Shown piece after piece: positions 25,801-32,802 of a stretch of DNA of 64,000 nucleotides. The translations under genes were made by a program, and so were the position numbers. The stretch's first letter is position 1, and each line of letters starts with the position of its first letter. The notes under the pieces are model-generated. The model did not search any database and was not told where the DNA came from. It saw only the letters and a list, made by a program, of their open reading frames with translations. Origin of the DNA: an uncultured Bacilli bacterium (GTDB lineage: Bacteria > Bacillota_I > Bacilli_A > RF39 > UBA660); NCBI GenBank assembly GCA_934101865.1, contig CAKOSA010000002.1, positions 1 through 64,000 of the forward strand, given 5' to 3'.

Positions 25801-28743
25801 GTATGTAGCCCCCGTAGGGTTTTGACCATTAGCTTCTAAACCAAGTCTATGAAATCTGGAACTAACCAAAAAACCAACAACAGTATTATTTTCAACATCA
25901 CTAAACATTTTGCCCGTTTCACTATTAGTTCTCTTAACATAACTAGAAATAGGGTCGGTAATTTCTGTCATAAATAATTGCGGGTTAACATTATAAACAG
26001 TCTCATTATAAGTAAGTCTAATTTCCTTCGCACTTAAATGGTCTGCATACCCACTAACATCTTCATAATAAGTATAAATAACAATCGTATATTGCTTAGT
26101 AAGTAAGTCATTAGCCTTTAAATACTCATAACTAAGATTAAATGTACCATCAGTTGTAATTGTATATCCCTCAGCATTATCTCCATATAAAGTTTCTTTC
26201 AAATTAAAATCATTATTAGTAAATACTCTTTCACCAAGAAGTTTACCTTCATCTAAATTACCAGCAACAGAACCCTGATATATCTTAACAACCATACTCT
26301 TTAAAGCATTAGCTGTATATTCAGCATTAACCTCGTCCTTCTCTCCCTCTACCTCAGGAGCAACTAACTTAACATTAGTATTAACAACGTGGTCGGTATT
26401 ACTTCCCATATCCTTAAACACCGGAGAAAGCTCTGATAATTTCTTCGTTTCCAGTGTACTTCTACCATCTTCAAATGTAAAAGTATAAGGTGCGTATATA
26501 GTTCCATCTCTCATATCAACCTTATTAGCAGTAACCTCAACCTTATAAGTACTACCAGCCGTTAGATTAGGAACATTAAGCCTATATCTAAGTATCTTGT
26601 CATTACCTGCTACTTTTTCAAATGTAGCTACATCATTAAATACAGCCGCACCCGTTCTATCTGTAACAACTACTCTTATTTCATTAGCCTCATTATAACA
26701 TTCTCTGCCACTAAATGGAACCGTACAACTATTATCAATCAAATCCAAATCGGCAACCACACTATCATAAGTAGAATTATCCATATCCTGTGTTAGAGAT
26801 ATACTAGGTTTACCACTAACCCAAAATTCGTCACTATTAACAGTTAGGAACTCTCCATACTTCTCATTATCATAATATTCAATCAAAACATTATACACAT
26901 AGTTCTTACCATTTTCCAGTTTATTAGGGTCGTGATCTGTTGTTCCCGCAGGTTCTACTTCCAAAGTAATATTACCTGCATTAGTTCTAACTATTGGGTC
27001 AATAACTGGCTTCTTATCAGGATTATTATTTCTAATATCCTCTGCATCATATATATAATATGTATAGCTAGATATGCTCTTCTCAGCATCTTCAATACCC
27101 TCTAAGGAAAGAGTAAATGTATTCTTTCTACTATTAACTGTTACTTTGGGAATAACGTTATTAGAAATATCTTTCTTTAAAGTCTTATTTTTTAAGGAAA
27201 TATTATATACCCCACTATACTCTATATTATTAACATTGAAATTCTCCACTATCATATAATAAGTTGTATCCGAAGTAAGGCCATTAAATGTATGACTATA
27301 ACCACCCGTAGCACTATCCTTAGAAACAACCACACTAAGATTATTACCACTTGCATCCTTTTGAAGCACGTACTCATCATTTTTGCTATCATATTTATAC
27401 AAGTTCATAACCACACTATTAACGCTAGAATTTTTATCAATTGTTATATTGTAAGTTAAGCTATCGCTGGTAGCATACATCTTTTCAGCAACTACACCCA
27501 TATCCTTAGTTTTAAGCATCGTTTGGAATACACTAGTACCACTTACTTCTACTGTAATCAAATAATTAGTATCAGGTGTTAAAGAATATTTAGTCGGTAT
27601 TACCTTGTCACCATTACCAGTAAAAGTCGTACTATATACCCTCTTACCAGTACTAACATTAGTCATATATAAATTATATACAGCATCCTCATTCTTACTA
27701 TTAACATTAAGAGTAAGACCAATACTACTAGCCCCTACATCTGCCTTAACAAGAGAAACCTCTGTACTATTTATAATGTCACTTGGCGTATCACTATTAC
27801 CACTATTATCTCCACTGCCATTACCGTCACTATCACTCTTTTTATCAGCATCAGTAGTACCATTTCCATTGCCATCACCGTTACCATTTCCGTCACCAGT
27901 TCCGGTGCCATTACCATTAGCACCCTTATTATCATCAGGTTTCTTAGTATCATCTTGGCTGTCCTTATCCCCTTTACTATCCTTATCGTCCTTATACTTA
28001 TCATTAGAAACAATGTCAATATTCTCATTACCATCAATAGTAATAGAACTAATAGACATAACAACCTTGTCACCACTCATAATACTCTTGTTACCCAAAT
28101 CAATAACCAAATCACCTACATAAATGTAAGAACCCTCAGCAACTAATTGATATTTAACTTCCTGATTTTCTATGTTTACGATGCCCTTTTCATTAAAGAC
28201 TATCTCGAAATAATCACCACTAGTCATAGTATCACTAGAACTAGCCTTTAACTTAATATCCTTACCAGCAATAATATACTTATTATCACTAATACGGCCC
28301 ATAAAGTTATCAAACGTAACATTACCACTCGCCGTCTCTACATAGTATCCCTTATTCCTATAATTAAGAATACTGCCCTTACTAATATTATAAAAATTAA
28401 TTGTACTCTTACTAACAGTACCAAGGTCCACTAAGGCACCATTTTTAAGAAAACCAATATCCCCATTAGTATAGTGAACAAAACTATCCTCACTAACCTC
28501 TACATCTGTCTTATCTACATCCTTAAAGACAATATTAGAAGATAAATTTTTCTTATAAGTAGTATTGTCATCAAAATAATATCTTGAATTTTCACTACTA
28601 AGATTATCTAAAATATAACCCTCGTTCTGAAAAACAGCCTCCCTATCCTTAAAAAACGTAAATGAACCCAAAGCAAGCAATATAAGCACTATCAAAGTAC
28701 TTGACACTATAATTAGAAACTTCTTATCAAGCATCTTTCTCAT
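22900..28743 (-). CDS. Giant membrane-anchored surface protein with Fn3-like repeats, 1947 aa
   Basis: The N-terminal membrane anchor (about 8-29) is followed by a beta-rich domain to about 245. A low-complexity K/D/N/G linker spans 248-322 (GNGTGTGDGNGNGDGNGNG). About 1600 residues of repeated beta-sandwich modules with Fn3-like phrases follow (GLTSDTTYYMIVENF, NLTAGSTYKVEVTAN, GLDATTTYYFTVSAYMKNG). The stop follows KEEEK, with no sortase signal, so it stays membrane-anchored at its N terminus. It is the largest gene here and heads the operon behind a strong promoter. A role as adhesin or surface scaffold is inferred from architecture only. Confidence 0.85.
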   Translation of the reverse strand: MRKMLDKKFLIIVSSTLIVLILLALGSFTFFKDREAVFQNEGYILDNLSSENSRYYFDDNTTYKKNLSSNIVFKDVDKTDVEVSEDSFVHYTNGDIGFLKNGALVDLGTVSKSTINFYNISKGSILNYRNKGYYVETASGNVTFDNFMGRISDNKYIIAGKDIKLKASSSDTMTSGDYFEIVFNEKGIVNIENQEVKYQLVAEGSYIYVGDLVIDLGNKSIMSGDKVVMSISSITIDGNENIDIVSNDKYKDDKDSKGDKDSQDDTKKPDDNKGANGNGTGTGDGNGNGDGNGNGTTDADKKSDSDGNGSGDNSGNSDTPSDIINSTEVSLVKADVGASSIGLTLNVNSKNEDAVYNLYMTNVSTGKRVYSTTFTGNGDKVIPTKYSLTPDTNYLITVEVSGTSVFQTMLKTKDMGVVAEKMYATSDSLTYNITIDKNSSVNSVVMNLYKYDSKNDEYVLQKDASGNNLSVVVSKDSATGGYSHTFNGLTSDTTYYMIVENFNVNNIEYSGVYNISLKNKTLKKDISNNVIPKVTVNSRKNTFTLSLEGIEDAEKSISSYTYYIYDAEDIRNNNPDKKPVIDPIVRTNAGNITLEVEPAGTTDHDPNKLENGKNYVYNVLIEYYDNEKYGEFLTVNSDEFWVSGKPSISLTQDMDNSTYDSVVADLDLIDNSCTVPFSGRECYNEANEIRVVVTDRTGAAVFNDVATFEKVAGNDKILRYRLNVPNLTAGSTYKVEVTANKVDMRDGTIYAPYTFTFEDGRSTLETKKLSELSPVFKDMGSNTDHVVNTNVKLVAPEVEGEKDEVNAEYTANALKSMVVKIYQGSVAGNLDEGKLLGERVFTNNDFNLKETLYGDNAEGYTITTDGTFNLSYEYLKANDLLTKQYTIVIYTYYEDVSGYADHLSAKEIRLTYNETVYNVNPQLFMTEITDPISSYVKRTNSETGKMFSDVENNTVVGFLVSSRFHRLGLEANGQNPTGATYYVYQLGSDGSLSKVDFYIKEDNKLKKIDKDTGIKFSSLPNADSDGNVTLTSEIYMDKGTDSNTKDDLMRRGNTYFISCEVDISGSNTSYPYNSSGGNKPYSGMYGIFTEINPADSSKQNPIIQMYADSSDKNSITYNYNIKDIDNAIYDNNINYVINGGESKSLKLTDNPNYMQNKDYYKFKGSYKVSGLSNNDNYNIYLNEELVKYTESSLDTLLETSFDGYYDISDYNNMFSIINRSDNRVKIKVLLDEEMMNRILSYRLLLEDSQKNKIELFPDTLESCGEDDSDDINRCINIDYTDLKKAGMQTTDTSNPNMIKTSLYGYYDTGMIKWVDNASDGEFYIFQDNNTTSEKGNYIVFSDLGVISKFNNSAGSRTSIKTHYTYNRDTSKKELSITNRYGGYNISGNTKLQYGIYADGIRFIRSEYNKIGVLNSKLVKEGKVTTDNNKFSFSSITPKISKDKTGEKKLINGVIVPMTITGFDETSFKKEDDKFYFYIDVWNSREDAMEYASNWENVPNIEKDTKVLRTVKYEYNPDGGNKFNVLVDGLDATTTYYFTVSAYMKNGKYTQFFDGSKEDSYETEVYSFTTGGTSLYQNLKTGYTSSSEDDTYGDRTLNSVISLTASAEELNFYLKYVVCDSESEVCDLDNHLENMMGVINKEDMDTSLKSSIALPKDFVYGKNYIYKLYAIYDKKNQNGDVTGEGKYLLNPYNTTMQIEALKEPSFIMTRKASIDSESGYVIDIGVNVKDIDRTIIGKEFTMKISGPKDLAPIMQIKDENNKWVDAPSDYKFKVIDDIIEVRYRNLKENTQYEITASADSYRNNNGTESPEETITRTYAVFSTNSYGVALGSPTMSATPNSFVATFLGGSSFDKIEEVTYKFGIWGNSEVGTIDGTYLTSEKPFVATLDDESTFRYVFNPPEILENPAFSKNGALLEKAYTVKLSFKVGSNVINLDEMNFVYSKEEEK

Positions 28744-28781
28744 AAAAAATCACTCTTCCTTACAATCTCTATTCTAATGAA

Positions 28782-28811
28782 ATTATACCATTATTTATAT
28801 AACTTAGTCAA
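28782..28811 (-). promoter_or_regulatory. Strong sigma-A promoter of the giant surface-protein operon
   Basis: On the minus strand TTGACT (28811-28806), an 18-base spacer and a perfect TATAAT (28787-28782) preceded by extended TGG. Confidence 0.75.
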
Positions 28812-28912
28812 GAACTAAATCAAAATTTGCAAGCTAACAATTGCACTTCTAAAAACATATTTTTATAAAAGGACGCTACTCGCGGGCTTAGATTAATCAC
28901 CACCCATTACAA

Positions 28913-30382
28913 TTACTTAATTTGAATACCAATAATAGCGTGACCAACTATCCCTGCATAACCATCATAACTATCCCCAAACTTAGTTACCCACGAGAGC
29001 CAGCCATCCTCTCTTGTCTTCACTCTATAAGTAACACTGCCACTAACCGCTTTAATTCTAATTAAATCAATAGCTTGTCCATAAATTCCCGCATACGAAT
29101 TACCACCTTGTGAAAAATAATTCTTACTACTAACAGCACCATACCAACCCCGATTAAGACCGTGAGCCTCATATATAAGTTCACTCTTGTTACTCCTACA
29201 TCTAAATCCCGTAATAACTTCATTGTAAATACCCGCATAACCATTAAAAGAATTATCACTTTTACTTACAGCTGGAAGCCAATAACTAGTATAGGCCTGA
29301 TATGTAACATCTCCGCTCGCATCACTGCTACCACTATCACTATATAAATAATCATAACCCGTATAGCCCGCATTAATCTTGTTAGCCTCAGCAATTATAT
29401 AGTCCATCTTCTCTAACAAATACCAACCAGGGCAGTCCGTACTCGCAAACATACTGTGCCAAGTAACATTTTCCCCCTTAACCAAGATACCGAGATTATT
29501 CCTCCTCGCAATGTCCGCAACCAAAACAATTAAACTATTTAACGTCTCATCATTAACGTACCAACTCATATCATTGTCACTAACCTCAATCGTAACGCTC
29601 TCCAAATTACTGAGCCAGTTCGAATTAGTCCACGCCGTATCACTCTCACTCACATACTGACTAATATGCCCATCATACCCAATCCCGTAGTGCGACGAAC
29701 CCGCTCTCCCAACCGTCTGAAAAATCCGCCCACAATCATAACTACTGAGCCTCCCCGCCATATGATGAATGGTGATGTACTTAATCCTATGACCATACCT
29801 GCCCCGCGTATAATTGCCTTCATAAGCCGGAACAAAATCCTTCACAATTTCCCTTTTAACATTGGCCCTATGGGAGCCATTATCAGTATTTTCACTATTA
29901 CCACTATTAGTGTTATTTTCACTATTATTAGGCGTACTAACTTCCGAAGACCCACCATTATCCCCACTATTACTAGGAACATCGCTTGGTGGAGTATCCT
30001 CCTTACTACCCCCATCAAGAGGTGGAGTTTCCCCTTTCTCAGCCTTAAAGCCAAATACCTTGTACACCATATCCCCTTCCGTTACAATAAAATCATAATC
30101 CGGCATCTTTTCCACATTATCATCCCCAGATAACTGCTTTAATGTGTAGGACCCCACAGGTACATTAACACTAATCTTCCCCTCATTATCCGTTTTTCCT
30201 TTGTACACTTCTCTTCCCGTTTTATCATAAATAGCAAATAAAATTCCATTATAACTAATCGAAGATCCATTATCTTCTTTAACCATAAATAAATTAACAT
30301 TATTCGTACTTGCTAATACAACTTGTCCGTTCATAACAAATAGACAAAAGCATACTGTTAAAATTCCAATTGTTCTTTTCAT
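28913..30382 (-). CDS. Exported N-acetylmuramoyl-L-alanine amidase with SpaA-like and ChW repeats
   Basis: A signal peptide (1-25, cleaved near VLA-STN) is followed by a SpaA/prealbumin-like domain (28-115, FAIYDKTGREVYKGKTDNEG), a Ser/Asn/Gly linker (120-170), an Amidase_2 domain (about 185-335) and three to four ChW-type repeats (360-489, NGYAGIYNEVITGF; NSYAGIYGQAIDLI). Zinc ligands are visible as H206 in TIHHMAG and H309 and C317 in TWHSMFASTDCPGW. It should cut the MurNAc-L-Ala bond of peptidoglycan. SpaA modules usually belong to pilins or adhesins, so their fusion to an amidase is notable. AAAGGAGG precedes the ATG. Confidence 0.9.
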   Translation of the reverse strand: MKRTIGILTVCFCLFVMNGQVVLASTNNVNLFMVKEDNGSSISYNGILFAIYDKTGREVYKGKTDNEGKISVNVPVGSYTLKQLSGDDNVEKMPDYDFIVTEGDMVYKVFGFKAEKGETPPLDGGSKEDTPPSDVPSNSGDNGGSSEVSTPNNSENNTNSGNSENTDNGSHRANVKREIVKDFVPAYEGNYTRGRYGHRIKYITIHHMAGRLSSYDCGRIFQTVGRAGSSHYGIGYDGHISQYVSESDTAWTNSNWLSNLESVTIEVSDNDMSWYVNDETLNSLIVLVADIARRNNLGILVKGENVTWHSMFASTDCPGWYLLEKMDYIIAEANKINAGYTGYDYLYSDSGSSDASGDVTYQAYTSYWLPAVSKSDNSFNGYAGIYNEVITGFRCRSNKSELIYEAHGLNRGWYGAVSSKNYFSQGGNSYAGIYGQAIDLIRIKAVSGSVTYRVKTREDGWLSWVTKFGDSYDGYAGIVGHAIIGIQIK

Positions 30383-30397
30383 ATAAAACCTCCTTTA

Positions 30398-30598
30398 CTA
30401 TTTTAGTGAGATACATAAAAGTTTAGATTTATACATCATCACAATTTTTTCTAAATTAGAAACAACTTTAAACAATTTCATATCCATTTCACTAGCACTT
30501 TTTTCATTAATCTCATCTCCCATTACTCCAAAGTAAATATTAAGTGCTAATTCTTTGTTACGAGTAATTGCTTCCATTACCAAATCACAAAACGACAT
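30398..30598 (-). CDS. Small hypothetical protein, 66 aa, behind shared leader
   Basis: I do not recognise this small, mostly helical protein (SFCDLVMEAITRNKELALNI). The ATG at 30598 is preceded by AGGAGGTGA eight bases upstream, which beats the GTG at 30607. Its leader (30601-30688) is the same repeated element that precedes both rpn genes, so it may be part of the same mobile or co-regulated group. It ends 15 bases before the amidase start and may be co-transcribed with it. Confidence 0.6.
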   Translation of the reverse strand: MSFCDLVMEAITRNKELALNIYFGVMGDEINEKSASEMDMKLFKVVSNLEKIVMMYKSKLLCISLK

Positions 30599-30600
30599 TT

Positions 30601-30688
30601 TCCTCACCTCCTATTATTATTATTCCCAAAAATTTCAAAAATTCCCCCCTCCAAGGTGCAATTTCTATCAAAAACATATATTTAATGT
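30601..30688 (-). repeat. Copy A of a conserved gene-leader element
   Basis: Read on the minus strand it starts CATTAAATATATGTTTTTGA and continues through AAATTGCACC, GGAGGGGGGAATTTTT, a poly-T stretch and GGGAATAATAATAATAGGAGGTG. Copies B (32583-32695) and C (43092-43205) share the same order of blocks. A partly paired hairpin AAATT...AATTT sits ahead of the Shine-Dalgarno in each. Confidence 0.75.
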
Positions 30689-30711
30689 ACCTAAAATTGC
30701 TAAAAAAATAA

Positions 30712-30787
30712 CGAATATTCGCATTTCAGACAATGTTCTATTTTTAGACATTAGTCCATTATGACCCCTTTTACAAACGAATATTCG
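30712..30787. promoter_or_regulatory. Pair of CGAATATTCG palindromes
   Basis: The perfect 10-bp palindrome CGAATATTCG occurs at 30712-30721 and 30778-30787, 66 bases apart, between the divergent 30598 and relB genes. Two identical palindromes in a control region suggest a dimeric regulator's operators. The regulator is unknown. Confidence 0.5.
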
Positions 30788-30893
30788 CCCTATAAATAAA
30801 CTTTTTTGACACCCTACTCTATCTTATAAAAAAATATTAGAAAGTGTATAATACGTCTTTTTTATGTATAAAAAAAGTTATATACATAATAGA

Positions 30894-30922
30894 TTAACAA
30901 AGCATAAAAAATATGGTATTAT
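30894..30922 (+). promoter_or_regulatory. Sigma-A promoter of relB
   Basis: TTAACA (30894-30899), a 17-base spacer and TATTAT (30917-30922) with an extended TGG, 30 bases before the ATG. The remaining part of the 344-base gap from 30608 holds leader copy A and the palindromes. I see no gene in it. Confidence 0.65.
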
Positions 30923-30951
30923 ATTTACATAAGAAAAGAGAGGTGTTATAT

Positions 30952-31245
30952 ATGGAAACATTAACAAATGGTGTTATTAATGTACACGTTGATCCAAAGG
31001 ACAAAGAAGAAGCAACAGCAATTTTAAAAAGTTTAGGTTTAAATATGACTACTTTAATTAATATGACATTAAAGCAAGTTATTAAAAGAAATGCCGTACC
31101 TTTTGAAGTTGCAAATCCAACGTGTAGTGACAAATTAGAAAACGCATTAAAAGAAAGTAGCATTATAGAAAAAGAGTACAAAGAGGGAAAAAGAAAAGGT
31201 TATAATAATGCAAATGAAATGATGAGGTCTATTTTAAATGATTGA
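30952..31245 (+). CDS. RelB/DinJ-family antitoxin
   Basis: The 97-residue protein begins with the ribbon-helix-helix pattern of RelB/DinJ antitoxins (INVHVDPKDKEEATAILKSL, then LNMTTLINMTLKQVIKRNAV and PFEV). These bind DNA as dimers and neutralise a RelE/YafQ mRNase. The ATG at 30952 follows AGAGGTG; a longer reading from 30913 starts inside the promoter. A toxin frame overlaps its stop (ATGATTGA) but is cut short after 22 codons, so the antitoxin is an orphan here. It could still repress its own promoter or counter a toxin encoded elsewhere. Confidence 0.85.
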   Translation: METLTNGVINVHVDPKDKEEATAILKSLGLNMTTLINMTLKQVIKRNAVPFEVANPTCSDKLENALKESSIIEKEYKEGKRKGYNNANEMMRSILND

Positions 31246-31306
31246 TTTAGAACTTAACACCAAATGCAAAATAGGTTACACTAACGAGTTTAAAAAAATA
31301 AACTGA
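31238..31306 (+). pseudogene. Truncated YafQ/RelE-type toxin remnant, 22 codons
   Basis: An ATG at 31238 overlaps the relB stop by eight bases, the usual antitoxin-toxin coupling. The short product ends in KIGYTNEFKKIN, which resembles the first strand and helix of YafQ/RelE toxins (xxYTxxFKKxx). The frame stops at TGA 31304-31306 and I see no continuation downstream in any frame. It looks like a toxin gene lost by deletion. The rest of 31307-31535 has no gene, only two terminators. Confidence 0.6.
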
Positions 31307-31410
31307 TTGATTACACAAATTTAAAATGTTATCACCTCATTTAAAAGGAAAAATATGTTTTAAAATTTAAAAAATTGAAAGTTTCTTACCTTCTTTTAGA
31401 TCATATTTAC

Positions 31411-31443
31411 GGTAACTAAGATAATTCATAGTTACCATTTTTT
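31411..31443 (+). terminator. Terminator of the relB transcript
   Basis: GGTAACTA (31411-31418) pairs perfectly with TAGTTACC (31429-31436), followed by an A and a T run. Confidence 0.75.
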
Positions 31444-31475
31444 ACATTTTAAGAATAAATTTTTTTTACCACGCA

Positions 31476-31503
31476 AAATAACCAGCACAGTTGTACTGGT
31501 TAT
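31476..31503 (-). terminator. Terminator of trmB
   Basis: ATAACCAG and CTGGTTAT form an 8-bp stem over a 10-base loop, followed on the minus strand by TTTTG. Confidence 0.6.
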
Positions 31504-31535
31504 TAAACATATAATTATAATCAACCCCCAAGCCC

Positions 31536-32168
31536 TTAGTCCTCCTTATAAGCCACCAATTTATTAATCTTCTCCCCTAGCTTCCTAAACCTCTTCTCAT
31601 ACTCAGTCATAACATTACCATCCTCATCCTCACCAAGATTTCTATTCTCATACACGATAGTGTAACCATAATCCCTTAAACTCTCCAAAGAAAAGTCAAA
31701 CAAATCCACATTATCCGTCTTCATAATAATTCTTTTCGCACCCCTAAAAATCTTGTCATATCTCTCCAAAAACTTCCTACTCGTAAGCCTCCTATCACTA
31801 TGCCTGTCCTTTGGCCACGGGTCCGAAAAATTAAGCAAAATCGTATCAATTTCCCTATCAAAAATATCCTCCAAATAAATAGCATTAGCCCTAATAAAAG
31901 CCAAATTATTAACACCCACCTCATTAGATTTCTGAATGGCCCTAACAATAACCGAATCATACTTCTCCATCCCAATATAATTAATGTCCTTATTTCTCAT
32001 ACTACTCTCAATAATGAAGTCTCCCTTACCCGTTCCAATCTCCAAATAAATCGGGTTATCATTACCAAAATAATCCTTAAATCTCCCCCTAAAATCCTTA
32101 TAATTACTTAGATAATACTTACCATCTTCAAGTATATCTCCTGCTTTTTTAACATTTCTAAGTCTCAT
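31536..32168 (-). CDS. trmB: tRNA (guanine-N7)-methyltransferase TrmB
   Basis: TrmB uses S-adenosylmethionine to make m7G46 in tRNA. The SAM-binding motif YLEIGTGKGDFI, INYIGMEKYDS, the catalytic/tRNA motif LNFSDPWPKDRHSDRRL and YEKRFRKLGEKI at the C terminus are all in the expected order. At 210 residues it is full length. The minus-strand promoter region has TGCTATAAT (TATAAT at 32194-32189) close to the start. Monocistronic, diverging from a small gene at 32245. Confidence 0.94.
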   Translation of the reverse strand: MRLRNVKKAGDILEDGKYYLSNYKDFRGRFKDYFGNDNPIYLEIGTGKGDFIIESSMRNKDINYIGMEKYDSVIVRAIQKSNEVGVNNLAFIRANAIYLEDIFDREIDTILLNFSDPWPKDRHSDRRLTSRKFLERYDKIFRGAKRIIMKTDNVDLFDFSLESLRDYGYTIVYENRNLGEDEDGNVMTEYEKRFRKLGEKINKLVAYKED

Positions 32169-32188
32169 AATTCCACTTCCTTTCCCCC

Positions 32189-32194
32189 ATTATA
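32189..32194 (-). promoter_or_regulatory. Extended -10 promoter of trmB
   Basis: On the minus strand TGCTATAAT combines an extended TG with a perfect TATAAT. The -35 (TTCATA) is weak. GGGGAAAGGAAG follows as the ribosome binding site. Confidence 0.5.
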
Positions 32195-32244
32195 GCACAT
32201 TTTCGAGAGTTTATGAATACAATATAGTAAGGAAGTGACTAAAT

Positions 32245-32454
32245 ATGAATAATAATCCCTTTTTCTATCCCCAAAATGTTGAAGGAAGTTTGCAAAATAT
32301 GATGTATCCGCCCGAATTAAACCCCATAAATAATATGGCCTCCCGCATAAGCAAGTTAGAGGAAGAAGTGGCTCGCCTTAAAGAAAAAGTAAATAATTTA
32401 GAGACTCCAAATCTAAATAAATATAATGGAGATGACAACGTCTATATGCTTTAA
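32245..32454 (+). CDS. Small hypothetical protein with C-terminal coiled coil, 69 aa
   Basis: No family is recognised. An Asn/Pro-rich start (MNNNPFFYPQNVEGSLQNMM) is followed by one coiled coil (ASRISKLEEEVARLKEKVNN). AAGGAAGTGA precedes the ATG, and base composition fits coding sequence. The heptad pattern and clear ribosome binding site make a real small gene likely. Possibly an oligomerising surface-of-spore-like or scaffold peptide, but nothing in the sequence decides this. Confidence 0.65.
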   Translation: MNNNPFFYPQNVEGSLQNMMYPPELNPINNMASRISKLEEEVARLKEKVNNLETPNLNKYNGDDNVYML

Positions 32455-32582
32455 GGGAAGGTGCTACGCAAGGCAAATAAATAGATACAAGTTATAGTAA
32501 TAATATTATGCTAAATGTAAATAATTTACTTGTTATTTATAACTATATATAACATCATAAGAAAAAATCAAAATTATTTGTG

Positions 32583-32695
32583 CTTTACACTTTTGAGGTG
32601 TAAAGTAGGTTATTTTACTCCATTAAATATATGTTTTTGATAGAAATTTCCTTCCCGAGGGGGGAATTTTTGAATTTTTTGGTAATAATAATATA
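32583..32695 (+). repeat. Copy B of the conserved gene-leader element
   Basis: It opens with the inverted repeat CTTTACAC/GTGTAAAG (32583-32590 and 32598-32605), then ACTCCATTAAATATATG, GAGGGGGGAATTTTT and GGTAATAATAATA. The inverted repeat is shared with copy C and missing from copy A. The gap 32455-32769 otherwise holds no gene. Confidence 0.75.
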
Positions 32696-32735
32696 AAAGG
32701 ATAAAATTGAGGAACAAACTGAAAGGAGGGAAAAA

Positions 32736-32756
32736 ATGAGATGGAAAATAAAATAA
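32736..32756 (+). CDS. Six-codon leader peptide upstream of rpn copy 1
   Basis: The strong Shine-Dalgarno AAAGGAGGG (32722-32730) is followed six bases later by ATG and the frame M-R-W-K-I-K-stop. A comparable three-codon frame (M-I-K-stop) follows the same element at 43217-43228. In copy A the equivalent site starts the 66-residue gene. These may be leader peptides that tune translation, or decayed starts. Confidence 0.4.
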   Translation: MRWKIK

Positions 32757-32802
32757 GAAACAAAAAAAGATGTCTGTAAAAAAAGGAGGTATAAAAAATA
32801 AA

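Noticed and set aside
27605..28123. A 172-codon plus-strand frame opposite the giant surface protein
   Set aside because: It is the antisense shadow of the low-complexity linker and neighbouring coding sequence; no ribosome binding site.
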